DNA of 64,000 nucleotides from UBA1181 sp963626555 (GCA_963626555.1 CAVFXQ010000004.1:1-64000), one strand, 5' to 3'. Positions 35,968 through 46,604 are shown, counted from the stretch's first letter. Made by a program: numbers and translations. The notes: a model not told the origin generated them from the letters alone.

Positions 35968-38900
35968 TTAACGTCTTATCAGCGTGAAGTGACCAGTATA
36001 CTGTTCATCTAACACTCCAACGTTAATAACATACCAATAGTCGGAGGATGGCATCGCCCTTCCTCCATATATGCCATCCCATCCCTCTATTTCCGCTCCG
36101 AGATAGGAGGCGAGCAATTTACCCCAACGATCGTAGATATTCACTACAGCTTTTGGATAGGCTTCCGCAAGAGGAGTAACCACCCAAATGTCATTCACCC
36201 CATCGCCATTAGGGGTAAAGAAATCAGGAATGTAGATGGAAGGCGGTACAATCTTGAAGTTGAACGACGAGGTGCAACCATTTCCATCTTCCACTGTAAT
36301 TTTATGCGTGCCGTAAGCGATTTCTTCAAAGAGAATGTCGCTCGTCTGAGCATCTTTATCATCATCCAACCAATAGAGCATCGTTCCGTAGCCTGTACCT
36401 GATTTCACCTGCACCACACGATCGCGAATACCGACAGAATCCATAGAAAGAATTTCGGGGATTGGCACGACCACTGCCTCATAGTGGTCTGTTGCAGCAC
36501 AAGTGCCTCGTGTCATCTTCACCTCGTATGTGGTTGTGGCACTTGGTGTTACCACAATGTCTGCGTTTTCGCCAACAGACACTCCATCGACCGTCCAAAC
36601 GTATGCGTCAGCACCGTATGTTGAGGCGGAAATATGCACGGAACTTCCCTCACACACTGGCGCAGTTCCAGTAATCTCGCCCTTCAATGGTTCGTCAACT
36701 TTTACGGTTATTTGGTATTGCTTCGTTGTGTTGCAAGTCTCATTTGAAGCCGTCAAACTATAGGTGGACGTAGACTGATGTCCGCTGCCTGTCTTGTATT
36801 TTGGCATCACGGTGATGCTTTCTCCCTGCAAACCACTTTGGATGGTGGCGTCGTCATTCCAAACGATAGTCGTACCCTCTGGCAATACGTTTGACACAGA
36901 CAAGTCAATTGTCTCTCCTGCGCAAACAATGGGTGTCTCGGGAAGTGTCAAAGCAATATTAGGAGCAGATTTCACATTCAATGTTCCTGCAGATATTTTT
37001 GACACACAACCTCTTCTGTTGACCATTGCTTCATACGAGCCACTGTCTGCCACCTTCACAGAAGCAATATTCAATGTCTCGTCCGTCTGCATCGGAATGA
37101 CCACACCATCTTTCTTCCACATTATCGTGTATGGAATCGAATTAGTTGGTTGAATATCAAGTTCTGCGTGGAATTCTTCTTTTTCACAAATATCTAATTC
37201 TGAAGCGTTGCTTGTTACACTCACCTCTGCATTTTTAATGGAGAAAGAGACTTTCGTCGGACATCCATTTGTGAACGACAACGTATACTCTCCTTCTTGA
37301 CCGATATTGAATGGAGAAACGTTACTATCCATATCTGTTGGTCCCGTCAATTCATAGTCGGACTCTCCTTCATAGTTGGGTGTAACTATCACATTTTCAC
37401 CACAATAATAATAGACATCAGTAGTTAAATCGTTTTTATAGATTTTTGTTGGAAATTCCTGATTGGTTGGGTCTGAAAGAGTGAGTGTACCCACTACAGG
37501 TCCCGAGCCAAGGGTTACCGTCAACGCTTTCTCCTTCACACATTTACCTGCCGTTACCGTCAAATTGTATTTGTAGATATCGCCATAGTTTCCTTCTGTG
37601 AATTTACGAGTTTCAAAGACAGCAGAGTTACCTGTATCGCCATCGCCACTCCAATTATATGTGATAGAAGAAACGTTGGATTGGGTTTTAACCTCAAGGG
37701 TTGCCGTTCGGTCGGGACAAGTCTCTACATTTTCAGCGACGATGTCCAACGTGTCTATCACCACTTGGATAGGTTGGATTTCCGACATACACATTTCGCC
37801 AGAAGCAACCTTTGCATTATACGAACTTTGAACATAGTATGTACCTGATTCTGCCACTGAAGTAGAGCTCAACGACTTGTTTCCATTTTCATCGCTAAAG
37901 AAAGTGGTTGTATACGTCATTTCTGGCACTTCGTTTGTTATAGATGAGGTTGGCTTCAAATCCACAAGTTCAGAGCAAACCTCCTCTGGGTCGGTTATGG
38001 ATAGAACAGGTGTAGGATAAACAGTAACCTTAATCTCTACAGGAGTACTAACAGCTTTTGTCTGTTCATCTCGCTGAGCCACCCAGTAGGAGGTTGTAGT
38101 TACCCCATTCGCCAACACTTCCGCATTTCCAGACAGTGGGTAGGTGTCGCCCTCCCACTCTGCTGCCACAAGCGTGTTGGTAGGCTTGTTCGTGCCATAC
38201 CACAACAAGGTGTATTGCTCAGCAGTCTTTGTACCTTTGGGTTGTTTTTCGGCGGTCAAATTTGCCAACGGTTCACCCTCACAATAAGCAACATCCTGCA
38301 CAATAGGCGACAGTGCCTCACTAGATTTCACCGTAAGAGTATATTCCACATCACAAGCCGTAGGGGCGGCGTCAAAATTATCGTGAATGAAAACTGTATA
38401 CTCTATTCCTTCTTCTGTAACATTTTCATAGTTAACAGTGAGTGGCGGCGCAGTGTTCTTTGTTGCTGTCATCACTGTTGATGCTCCAGCGATAGCAGTC
38501 CCCGCCTCAACCGACGAACCTTTATACCAAGAAACTGTATAATCATAGTAATCGTCTCCACTCTCTTTCACTCCGTGTATGGGATTCTTGAGGGAAATTG
38601 TTGTTATTCCAACTTCCTTGCTCAACTCTATAACATTCTTCACAGGGTCAAAATAACCGCCATCAACGGCAAAGACATTTGCATCTGGCTCCGTGCATCT
38701 ATCGCAGTTTAATCCTGCTTCCAAACATTTTATGCATACTGAAATATTACGGCAGGGCGATAAGGCATTCACTTTCAACTCTTCTGGGTCATTGAGCGTT
38801 TCAGACTTTCCCACCACCACTCTAAAGTAGACTTCTTCAGCCTCTCCACTCTTTATCTTCGCAAAAGAAGGATGATCGGCAGGATTTTTAATCTGAAATT

Positions 38901-40881
38901 TAGGAGTGGTAAGTATGGACGCACCTGCGTCGTCGGTCAACGAAATCCAGTTCACTTTTTCCGCATCCGTCACTCTCGGATCGTCGTAGGTGTATTGGAA
39001 CATATAACTCATTGTCTCTCCGAAAAATTTGGAAGAAGCAGATGAAGTTTCGCACACTAAAGTAAGCAAATCATCTGTGCAGAGGTCTGTCAAATCTTGC
39101 GAGCCTTCCAATTCATATCCGATATTAATGTCTGGAGGCAAACACACACGGAATGTGATATCGTCAATGGCAAAGTCGCCACGTTTTCCATCTTCGTAGT
39201 CATCTTCTTTGCTCACGATTCGCATTGTTGCGCAGCCTTCCGTACCCGCAGGCAAGGTGAATGTCTCGCCATACCACTCCCAAGCTGGTCCTGTCAATTT
39301 CTTGTCCCCACTTGAGTAAAGCTCTTTTCCACTCTCATCAATCAACTCAACAGACAATGTTCCAACAGACGTCTTCGTGTTACTATTGATGGCAGAAACC
39401 GCCGCACCAAAGGTCACCTCTTTCCCAGGACACAATCCGCATACAGTCTGCTCATACAGCGATTTTCCTTTCCAACCATCCGATTTGATATCAATCATTA
39501 AGAAACCGCCCTCCGCATTTTCGTCATGCGAAATCAGTTTCTTTGAATACGGGTCTTTTGTACCAATGGCATAGCCCTCATTTTTGATATTCTTGTTGTA
39601 TTTCACCTTCACGGCGGCACCATTATTCTTCAGATCAGACACACAATAGCCAAACGAACCATTTAGTAGATCTTTTGCATCAACAGTTTGCTGTTCGCCA
39701 TTCAAATCGGTATAAGTGTATTGATTTCCCTCAAACGAACCGAAATCATCAAAGAAGACATCGACCATCGCCATTGGGTTGCCCTCCGCATCTTTGCAGC
39801 AATCATTCACCGTCAACTCGTAGACATCGCTCAACGAAGGATCACAACCTGCTATTGTTACTGCCACTTGTATCTTGTATGTACCTGCATTAGGGGCTTC
39901 AAAACTGAACGTGCTACCTGTTCCTGTTGCTCCAGTAACTGACTCCATCCATTGATAGGTCGTTCCCTCTGGATATGTGTTTTTCAAACCAACCAAAATT
40001 GGCATTGATGGGCAAGGATAGCCCGAATAGGAGATTTCAGGCTTCAATTCGCTCTCCACACGGACATTGTCAAATCCAAGCGGCACATTGCTCATCCCCT
40101 CGGTTCTTCCTATATAAAAGGTGATATTACCATTTTCATCAGCAACACCGCTATAAGAGAACGTAGTGAGCTGACCAGGTTGTATTTCAGCTGTTTCTCC
40201 CCCTTCCAAAGCACCATTGCCATTCAAATTTGTAGATATTTTATAAAGCAAACCGTCACCTTCTTCTCCATTCCATTTTTTTTGTTGAACATCATACTTC
40301 GCACCAAAAATATTGATCTCACCCTCGGTAAGTCCCTTCGTTGCTGCGAAAGTAGCCAACGATGTATAATCTAACAAATTACAAACATCCACAGAAAAAG
40401 TAACGTTGGCTCCTGGAGTCAAACCTTTAGCGGTATAAGCGAAAACATACGAATTTTCGGCACTTGTACCAAAATTCACCAACATAGGCGAACCACTTCC
40501 CTTACCCAAAATCGGACTAATCAGTTTTGGATTGGACACAATTGCAGAGTAGCCCACCTTGTTCTTCGCCACATCGCCCGACACCGAATCGGCTTGCCAT
40601 GCCTCTAAAGTGATCATCTTACCGGGCACTGTCAGTCCATACGAGGCAATACCCGTCTGAATTGCATCTGATGGCGAAGCATAGAAAGTACAGCCAGACC
40701 CACTCAACGCTTCAATTTTATCGTCCAGGTCGCTACTAAACCACCCTTTTTCATCGTTTGTCAAATTGATATCACACAATGTGGATGACACATCAAAATC
40801 CGTCGAACCAACCACACAAGGAGCCGCAGATAGCCTTGCCATAGCCAACCCAACAATCAGCAACATTCCAAATTTTCTCAT
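35968..40881 (-). CDS. T9SS-secreted protein with gliding-motility (CHU_C, type B) C-terminal domain
   Basis: The 1637-residue protein has a signal peptide (KFGMLLIVGLAMARLSA). An N-terminal ~250 residues may bind carbohydrate or protein and contain SYSGYPCPSMPILVG-like Ig segments. Multiple Ig/PKD-like modules follow (for example EGTTYQWMESVTGATGTG, then TYKIQVAV). The last ~85 residues carry the CHU_C motif FFTPNGDGVNDIW, then VNIYDRWGKLL and LIRR, a type B T9SS sorting domain. Unlike the 3488-residue protein and the GH74-like protein, this cargo uses the gliding-type tail. It stands alone and may act in surface adhesion. Confidence 0.88.
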   Translation of the reverse strand: MRKFGMLLIVGLAMARLSAAPCVVGSTDFDVSSTLCDINLTNDEKGWFSSDLDDKIEALSGSGCTFYASPSDAIQTGIASYGLTVPGKMITLEAWQADSVSGDVAKNKVGYSAIVSNPKLISPILGKGSGSPMLVNFGTSAENSYVFAYTAKGLTPGANVTFSVDVCNLLDYTSLATFAATKGLTEGEINIFGAKYDVQQKKWNGEEGDGLLYKISTNLNGNGALEGGETAEIQPGQLTTFSYSGVADENGNITFYIGRTEGMSNVPLGFDNVRVESELKPEISYSGYPCPSMPILVGLKNTYPEGTTYQWMESVTGATGTGSTFSFEAPNAGTYKIQVAVTIAGCDPSLSDVYELTVNDCCKDAEGNPMAMVDVFFDDFGSFEGNQYTYTDLNGEQQTVDAKDLLNGSFGYCVSDLKNNGAAVKVKYNKNIKNEGYAIGTKDPYSKKLISHDENAEGGFLMIDIKSDGWKGKSLYEQTVCGLCPGKEVTFGAAVSAINSNTKTSVGTLSVELIDESGKELYSSGDKKLTGPAWEWYGETFTLPAGTEGCATMRIVSKEDDYEDGKRGDFAIDDITFRVCLPPDINIGYELEGSQDLTDLCTDDLLTLVCETSSASSKFFGETMSYMFQYTYDDPRVTDAEKVNWISLTDDAGASILTTPKFQIKNPADHPSFAKIKSGEAEEVYFRVVVGKSETLNDPEELKVNALSPCRNISVCIKCLEAGLNCDRCTEPDANVFAVDGGYFDPVKNVIELSKEVGITTISLKNPIHGVKESGDDYYDYTVSWYKGSSVEAGTAIAGASTVMTATKNTAPPLTVNYENVTEEGIEYTVFIHDNFDAAPTACDVEYTLTVKSSEALSPIVQDVAYCEGEPLANLTAEKQPKGTKTAEQYTLLWYGTNKPTNTLVAAEWEGDTYPLSGNAEVLANGVTTTSYWVAQRDEQTKAVSTPVEIKVTVYPTPVLSITDPEEVCSELVDLKPTSSITNEVPEMTYTTTFFSDENGNKSLSSTSVAESGTYYVQSSYNAKVASGEMCMSEIQPIQVVIDTLDIVAENVETCPDRTATLEVKTQSNVSSITYNWSGDGDTGNSAVFETRKFTEGNYGDIYKYNLTVTAGKCVKEKALTVTLGSGPVVGTLTLSDPTNQEFPTKIYKNDLTTDVYYYCGENVIVTPNYEGESDYELTGPTDMDSNVSPFNIGQEGEYTLSFTNGCPTKVSFSIKNAEVSVTSNASELDICEKEEFHAELDIQPTNSIPYTIMWKKDGVVIPMQTDETLNIASVKVADSGSYEAMVNRRGCVSKISAGTLNVKSAPNIALTLPETPIVCAGETIDLSVSNVLPEGTTIVWNDDATIQSGLQGESITVMPKYKTGSGHQSTSTYSLTASNETCNTTKQYQITVKVDEPLKGEITGTAPVCEGSSVHISASTYGADAYVWTVDGVSVGENADIVVTPSATTTYEVKMTRGTCAATDHYEAVVVPIPEILSMDSVGIRDRVVQVKSGTGYGTMLYWLDDDKDAQTSDILFEEIAYGTHKITVEDGNGCTSSFNFKIVPPSIYIPDFFTPNGDGVNDIWVVTPLAEAYPKAVVNIYDRWGKLLASYLGAEIEGWDGIYGGRAMPSSDYWYVINVGVLDEQYTGHFTLIRR

Positions 40882-41028
40882 TTTGGGGAATAAGTCTACT
40901 TATAACGGTTTTATACTACACGTAACAATATGCATTTCAGGTTTCAAAAACTCTATAACACACATAGTTACAATCCGCTAATTTAATGTTTTTATGATAA
41001 AGTGTAACATATAACGGCAAACAAATTT

Positions 41029-41036
41029 CAAATTTA
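41029..41036 (-). promoter_or_regulatory. Possible -7 box for the CHU_C-type gene
   Basis: The minus strand reads TAAATTTG, about 150 nt before the start codon. It fits TAnnTTTG but is distant and has no clear -33 partner. Confidence 0.25.
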
Positions 41037-41101
41037 ACATTTTACGACAAAGTGCATAACACAACCTAATGCATCTCCAAAAGCGCAAACAAACGAGAAA
41101 A

Positions 41102-41129
41102 AATTCTGCACCTTTAAGAGCGCAGAATT
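41102..41129 (-). terminator. Porin gene terminator
   Basis: Arms AATTCTGC (41102-41109) and GCAGAATT (41122-41129) pair over 8 bp with a 12-nt loop, followed on the minus strand by a T-run. It lies 40 nt past the porin stop codon. Confidence 0.7.
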
Positions 41130-41168
41130 ATGACGTTCTATACTCTATGAACTTGATTAGCCAATAAA

Positions 41169-43277
41169 TCAGCGTGCAAACATTGCACTGAGTCCGAACT
41201 TGAAGTAAGATGGATCCATTGCGTAGCCTCGCATATAGAGGTAGTTGTATTTGTTCATCCAAAGAGCGTTGAAGTGGTTGTATGCCACATAAAAACGTAC
41301 ACGCTTCAACTGAAAATTGAGGAATGCATCCATATAGACATAGTCTCCATACTTTGTATAATTGCTACTGTTGGCATCTTGAACAAAAAATTGACCCGTC
41401 GCAGGCATATAGTTTGGCGCATTATAAGCACTATTCCACCGCATGTCCACACCAATAGCAATATTCAAAACCTTAAACAATTTGTCGAAACGAAGATAGG
41501 CAGACGAGAACCAGGAGAGTGTTGGCAAAGGAAGAACCTTAGCCTCGCTCGTCTGTTGAAAAGTCAACTCATTATCCCAATGCAAATGCCAAATTCTCGC
41601 TCGTTCTTTAGCGGTAAGCGTCAAAATCTGTAGATTTTGATCGTATTGCTGAGGCAATGCATTTTTATTCCAATAGACATAGTTATTCAAATTTCTGAAA
41701 TCGGCCGAAATTTTCAAACCTAACCCATCATAGAACGCAAAAGTAGGGAACGACAAGAATCCATTGACAGTAAAATCTTGTTTGTTTTCAAAATCATTGC
41801 TCCACTTGATATGGTTAGAGAAATAGTAATCTTCATAGAAGTCGGGACAATAACGCTCAAACTTTGCAGAAGCACCAATTTCAACAGGTTGCTTACCCCA
41901 ATTAGCGCGGCTGTCCAATTTTCCACCCACCTCGAATGATGATGCCGTTTTCTTCTCGTCCAAGAAATAATATTCGCCATAAAATTGATAAGTGAAGACA
42001 GGTCCTTGGTGTTTAGAAAGAATGGCTCCGACTCCAAATTTGTTTCTATGAATCGTGTTATAGGCAGGGTTCATCGTATAGCCCAACGAGTCGTTATGAG
42101 GAGTCACCTCTCCCGTTGCTAACGACATGTTTTCATCCAAATAGGTGTATTTGTTGGTCGTTAAAGAAGCGTAGGCTGCAAAACCGAACTTCATCAAAGT
42201 GTTATATTCCTCGTTGAGGGAAATTCCGATCGTCTGCTTTGTTTGGAAAAAGCGTGAAGAATCGCACGACGAAACCGTGTTGTAGTTTTTCGCATCACTC
42301 AGATTATAACTATGATAAAAGCTATCCACTGAAAAGCCACCAGAAATAGCAGCCCTCTCATAAAAGCGTCTCCAATCACTTTCACTACTGAACTTGTAGA
42401 TAATGGATGTTACAGGTATTATTTCAGTAGTTGTTGAATCGGGCGTAACTTGCACTTCTTTCTCAACGCCAAAATTGTATCGATAGTTGAACGACGCATT
42501 CCAATTGCGCACCTTCGTCCAATCATTATCCGTGAAATAAACAGGTATTGTAGTAGATTCCATATTACCCGTATTCTTAGGGTCTGTTATGTTTTCGTCT
42601 TCTGTGAAACCGCCACTTTCATAACTCTCATAGCCATTGAATGAGACAGATGCTCCAAACTGGCTATGGAATCCATCGTAACTCATAAAATAACCTGCGT
42701 TGTAGTTTTTGGTAGACTCAGACGAATAGAATCCGTATGCCTTCGTCCAATCCCCATAGAGTCCGAAGTTAAATCTTTTATTGACATTGACAGTGAAAAG
42801 TCCATCTAAACGACGAGCATCTCTATTATTTTTCGTACCACTATAATAATTGATGTATGAAAAGGGAACCTTCGTGTTAAAGTAGGTGATATCTTCCGAT
42901 GCCCGATAGTAAATTTGATACGGTTGAAAGAAGATGAAATCAGTTTTTTGTTTTCTGTCGACAAAGATAGCCGACTGAGCAGGCGAACCCATATTGCCTA
43001 AAGTCTGTAAAGCGATCGTCTTTTTGTAGGCAGGATTGTTGACATAGAAATTTGTCATTGAGGAGTCTATTTCCACATCTTCTTTGAATGCCAATGGTCC
43101 TTTATAGTTCCAAGTGAAAATGGTTCTGGGACTGACAGTTACCTTTTCCAAGCTATCCGCAGAGGCCACACTATCAACTGCAACCGTCAAAGAGTCTGCA
43201 TTATTTATATCCTTTTTTCTTGCCAAAACAGGCAAAACAAAAAGCAAAGAGACTAATATCAGAAGGAAATTTCTCAT
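41169..43277 (-). CDS. Putative porin (Porin_10-type outer-membrane barrel)
   Basis: The start is set at the ATG at 43277, which begins a signal peptide (MRNFLLILVSLLFVLPVLA); an upstream in-frame start adds 25 non-signal residues. The 702-residue protein is rich in aromatic beta-strands with segments such as TKVPFSYINYYSGTKNNRDA, VNVNKRFNFGLYGDWTKAYG and SFNGYESYESGGF. It ends in FGLSAMFAR, as expected for an outer-membrane barrel of the Bacteroidota 'putative porin' family. It follows the DUF2238 gene by 32 nt. A consensus -7 box sits only 6-7 nt before the start, so the mRNA may have almost no leader. Confidence 0.82.
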   Translation of the reverse strand: MRNFLLILVSLLFVLPVLARKKDINNADSLTVAVDSVASADSLEKVTVSPRTIFTWNYKGPLAFKEDVEIDSSMTNFYVNNPAYKKTIALQTLGNMGSPAQSAIFVDRKQKTDFIFFQPYQIYYRASEDITYFNTKVPFSYINYYSGTKNNRDARRLDGLFTVNVNKRFNFGLYGDWTKAYGFYSSESTKNYNAGYFMSYDGFHSQFGASVSFNGYESYESGGFTEDENITDPKNTGNMESTTIPVYFTDNDWTKVRNWNASFNYRYNFGVEKEVQVTPDSTTTEIIPVTSIIYKFSSESDWRRFYERAAISGGFSVDSFYHSYNLSDAKNYNTVSSCDSSRFFQTKQTIGISLNEEYNTLMKFGFAAYASLTTNKYTYLDENMSLATGEVTPHNDSLGYTMNPAYNTIHRNKFGVGAILSKHQGPVFTYQFYGEYYFLDEKKTASSFEVGGKLDSRANWGKQPVEIGASAKFERYCPDFYEDYYFSNHIKWSNDFENKQDFTVNGFLSFPTFAFYDGLGLKISADFRNLNNYVYWNKNALPQQYDQNLQILTLTAKERARIWHLHWDNELTFQQTSEAKVLPLPTLSWFSSAYLRFDKLFKVLNIAIGVDMRWNSAYNAPNYMPATGQFFVQDANSSNYTKYGDYVYMDAFLNFQLKRVRFYVAYNHFNALWMNKYNYLYMRGYAMDPSYFKFGLSAMFAR

Positions 43278-43283
43278 CGGCTG

Positions 43284-43291
43284 CAAAGTTA
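43284..43291 (-). promoter_or_regulatory. -7 box immediately before the porin start
   Basis: The minus strand reads TAACTTTG, an exact TAnnTTTG match, ending 6 nt before the porin ATG. Transcription would begin at or next to the start codon, so a leaderless message is possible. No TTG is seen at -33. Confidence 0.45.
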
Positions 43292-43309
43292 GCAAAAGGG
43301 AGCGACTTA

Positions 43310-43939
43310 TTAAATTTTTTCTTCGTCGTATCGGTAACTCAGAGACGCACATGCGGCAAATATCGCCCCTATCATCGCAAAAAGCATATCTTTCTGTGTA
43401 TCAAAGAAATCCCCCTGAGATGCGACGAAACTATCTGCGAAGTCGCCCGACACCATTACAGTAGCATACTCAAACAGCTCGTAGAAAGCACTGATAGCCA
43501 TAGAGACGCTGATGCAAAGAAAGACTTGCATAGTACTTCTCTTCACTATCTTTTTTGTTATCAACATCTCTTTGCAAGCCAAGTATGGCGTAACCCCTTG
43601 CATAAAATGACCCAATTTATCGTAGTTGTTACGTTCCCAATCGAAGGTTTGTCCCAACCAATCCGTTGGATTGAAGAAAGGGACTTCTGAATAGGTAAAG
43701 ATGCCCCCGATTGTGAGGACTATGATTTCTATTGCGAAAATGAAATTCAGTAAACGAGAGAAATGAACACCACGATCCAAGAGAATGAAAATGGCAACAA
43801 AGCCAATATAGGCAGGCAACACCTCCATGAACCACACGACAACATCCTTTGCAACGAACGCAGAGAGCGTAACCAACCAAAAAAGCAGAATATATGCGTA
43901 TAAAGACTTCCTTTTTTTTATCCGATCCACAATATTCAT
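43310..43939 (-). CDS. DUF2238 (YjdF-type) inner-membrane protein
   Basis: The 209-residue protein has about six membrane helices. The conserved block NNYDKLGHFMQGVTPYLACKE, with YELFEYATVMVSGDFADSF and then QGDFFDTQKDM, identifies the DUF2238/YjdF family, whose role is unknown. It lies between an M16 peptidase (30 nt upstream) and the porin (32 nt downstream) on the minus strand and is likely in their transcript. Confidence 0.9.
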   Translation of the reverse strand: MNIVDRIKKRKSLYAYILLFWLVTLSAFVAKDVVVWFMEVLPAYIGFVAIFILLDRGVHFSRLLNFIFAIEIIVLTIGGIFTYSEVPFFNPTDWLGQTFDWERNNYDKLGHFMQGVTPYLACKEMLITKKIVKRSTMQVFLCISVSMAISAFYELFEYATVMVSGDFADSFVASQGDFFDTQKDMLFAMIGAIFAACASLSYRYDEEKI

Positions 43940-43969
43940 ATCATTTTACTTTTTAACACCTATTAGACT

Positions 43970-45217
43970 CTATCTTTTTGACTTATAGAACAAGGTTGTT
44001 TTATTAGAATCTTGAAAAACACGTTGAGAAAAACTGATTGCATCCTCGGGTGTAACCTTGTTGTATACATCTGTTTGCTTGAACAAATCATTAGCATCAC
44101 CCAACAATTCATGATAAGCGAGGTCGGAGGCGAGGTCGGTTCGCGAGAAATAGTCTCCCATAATCTGAACCTCGTGCTTATTACGCAGTTTTTGAGTTTC
44201 GTATTCAGAAATCCTCTCGTTCTTCAACTCGTATACCAACTCGTCAAAAGCCTCGTCGGCGATGGAGGGAGTTGTTCCATCTGCAAATTTTCCAGAGAAA
44301 TAAAAAACGCCTGCCTCAATCAAAGACGATATGTAAGCATTGGCTCCCGTAAAAATCTTCTTTTCATGTACTAAACGCTGAATGACACGAGACGATTTGC
44401 CATTTGCCAAGACATCAGACACGAAGTCGGACACTGCATAATCACTCGTTTTTCGTCCTCCAATATGATATGCTCGAAAATAGTAAGAGACAGGAACATC
44501 TCGCTCCACTTCAACATATTTAGACTCTGTCTGAATGGGTACAGGAGGAATACATCGTACTGCAATTTTTCGACGAGGAATGCCCCCATAATATTTCTCA
44601 ACTAATCGTTTTGTTTCATCTAAAGATATATTGCCGACGACAGACAAAATGGCATTGTTTGGCGCATAATGAGCGTAGAAAAATGTTTTAACATCCTCTA
44701 AAGTAGCCTCCTTGATATGTTCCAATTTCAAACCGATGCTAGGCCACCCATACGGATGGTCTAGCCCATAGACAGCACGCGCCAACTCATGATGGATATC
44801 GCCATAAGGTTGGTTGATACAACGCTCTTTAAACTCCTCACAGACAACTTGACGTTGCACTTCCAGACTTTTAGGAGAGAAGAGCAACCCTTTCATCCTA
44901 TCTGCCTCCATGTAGAAAGCAGTCTCAACGTTGTTAGAGGGGATTATAACGTAATAATTGGTATAATCAATACAAGTGAACGCGTTATTCTCACCACTGG
45001 CAAGTTGTATTGGCTCGTCATAATTTGGTTCTGCTGGCGTGCCTCCAAACATAAGATGCTCAAACAGATGAGCGAAACCAGTTTTGTCTACCCTTTCATC
45101 CTTCGAACCCACATCATAGAGCGTGTTGACTACCACTAATGAGGTGGTTTTATCCTCCTTATGCACCACCCTCAAGCCATTTTCGAGCGTGAACTTGTTT
45201 ATCACCTGTTCTGTCAT
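43970..45217 (-). CDS. M16-family zinc peptidase
   Basis: The 415-residue single-unit insulinase-type peptidase has the inverse zinc motif HLFEH (near 47-51, inside TGFAHLFEHLMFGGTPAEPN) and a third ligand Glu probably in the ENNAFTCIDYTNYYV-to-RVVCEEFKERC region. A C-terminal half resembles the regulatory half of M16 enzymes. There is no signal peptide, so it probably acts in the cytoplasm or needs another export route. It is 10 nt behind the NfeD gene. Substrate unknown. Confidence 0.92.
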   Translation of the reverse strand: MTEQVINKFTLENGLRVVHKEDKTTSLVVVNTLYDVGSKDERVDKTGFAHLFEHLMFGGTPAEPNYDEPIQLASGENNAFTCIDYTNYYVIIPSNNVETAFYMEADRMKGLLFSPKSLEVQRQVVCEEFKERCINQPYGDIHHELARAVYGLDHPYGWPSIGLKLEHIKEATLEDVKTFFYAHYAPNNAILSVVGNISLDETKRLVEKYYGGIPRRKIAVRCIPPVPIQTESKYVEVERDVPVSYYFRAYHIGGRKTSDYAVSDFVSDVLANGKSSRVIQRLVHEKKIFTGANAYISSLIEAGVFYFSGKFADGTTPSIADEAFDELVYELKNERISEYETQKLRNKHEVQIMGDYFSRTDLASDLAYHELLGDANDLFKQTDVYNKVTPEDAISFSQRVFQDSNKTTLFYKSKR

Positions 45218-45227
45218 CTGTCCACCA

Positions 45228-46604
45228 TCACTTTTGTTTCACATACAACTGTCCTGTAGAAAAACGTCTTACCACTACGATTGTTCCTTCTTCCACATAA
45301 CCACCATTTTCAGACACAGCATTGTATACATCATCGCCGATTTTCACTTTTCCAGACGGACAAAGCACGGTTACTGTTATACCTTCCTGTCCTACCAATG
45401 AATTTTCAACCTTTTCCACCTCTGTGTTATCATCTAAAGATGTATTCAAAGCGATATTTTTAAATATACCATCTTTTCCAATCTTAGTTGACAAATAGTA
45501 GACAAGGATACCGGAACCTATCAACGCCAACAACACCGTCAGAAGAGCGATAGAAGCCTCATACGCAGAAACAGTCTTGAAAGAGAACCAGTCGTTCGGC
45601 AACAAACATAAAATAAATCCTGCGACAACAAAGACTATTCCCAAGATACCCGTGATGCCGAACCCTGGGATCAAGAATATCTCAACTAATACGAGCCCGA
45701 CACCCAACAAAATAAGGAGTCCTTCCCAAATATCAGCCAAACCGTCAATATAGAGCGGTGCAAAATAGAGGATGGCGGCAACAATAGAAACAGCCAATGC
45801 GAAACCGATGCCAGGCGATTGCATTTCGAAATAAATTCCGCCAATGATTAACATAATCAAGACACCATGCAAAACAGGATTCATCAACCAACCTTTGATA
45901 TCGTCCCAAGCAGTTGCCTCGTACGAAGATAGTTGATAATCAGGCTCATGCAAAGCGTTTACTATGATTTCGTCAATACTTTCATAAATACCTTCACAAT
46001 ACCCATATTGCACAGCATCGTTCGCCGTAAACGTAAGGATTTTCGTAGAATCGACCACGCCAGGCACCACCACGCTCTCGTCGACCATAGCCTCGGCAAT
46101 CTTAGGATCTCTTCGCCATTTTTCTATTGTATCGCCATTTACGACAACCCGCACCTTTCCTTGTGATTCAGCCGTTGAGCGAATAATTGAACGCATATAG
46201 CTTTGATACTTATCGGGGGCTTTCGAGCCATCCCCGTTCACCACCGTGGCTGCACCAATATTAGCACCTTGACGCATATAAATGCTATCGCACGCAATCG
46301 AGATAAGAGCTCCCGCACTCGCGGCGTTATTGTCAATAAAAACATATACAGGCTTTTTATAGTTGAGTATAGCCGTCCGCATAGAGTCTGCATAATCTAC
46401 TGCTCCACCATATGTGTTGAGGTGCAAGAAAACAGCATCCACCTGATTTTCAGAGGCCTCTTCTAACCCATTTTTCAAATACTGCCAAGACGTCGCACTA
46501 ATTTCCTTGAAAACTCTTATCTCATAATAAGATTTGCTCGCCCAACATTGAAGGAAGAGGGCGCAACAAAAAAACAAGAGACAAACAATCTTTCGTCTTA
46601 TCAT
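45228..46604 (-). CDS. NfeD-family membrane protein with ClpP-class serine protease domain
   Basis: The 458-residue long-form NfeD has a signal peptide (VCLLFFCCALFLQCWA). A ClpP-class/SppA-like protease domain (about 25-220) follows with LHLNTYGGAVDYADSM and the Ser-containing AASAGALISIACDSIYMR. Then come four to five membrane helices (about 235-375) and a C-terminal OB-fold NfeD domain (about 385-458; GQEGITVTVLCPSGKVKIG). Long NfeD proteins pair with SPFH/stomatin-type proteins, but none is adjacent here. It heads the minus-strand unit with the M16 peptidase, DUF2238 protein and porin. Confidence 0.92.
   Translation of the reverse strand: MIRRKIVCLLFFCCALFLQCWASKSYYEIRVFKEISATSWQYLKNGLEEASENQVDAVFLHLNTYGGAVDYADSMRTAILNYKKPVYVFIDNNAASAGALISIACDSIYMRQGANIGAATVVNGDGSKAPDKYQSYMRSIIRSTAESQGKVRVVVNGDTIEKWRRDPKIAEAMVDESVVVPGVVDSTKILTFTANDAVQYGYCEGIYESIDEIIVNALHEPDYQLSSYEATAWDDIKGWLMNPVLHGVLIMLIIGGIYFEMQSPGIGFALAVSIVAAILYFAPLYIDGLADIWEGLLILLGVGLVLVEIFLIPGFGITGILGIVFVVAGFILCLLPNDWFSFKTVSAYEASIALLTVLLALIGSGILVYYLSTKIGKDGIFKNIALNTSLDDNTEVEKVENSLVGQEGITVTVLCPSGKVKIGDDVYNAVSENGGYVEEGTIVVVRRFSTGQLYVKQK

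Noticed and set aside
43278..43352. Upstream start for the porin gene
   Set aside because: It would add 25 basic residues before a clear signal peptide, and it overlaps the end of the DUF2238 gene and the promoter-like box.
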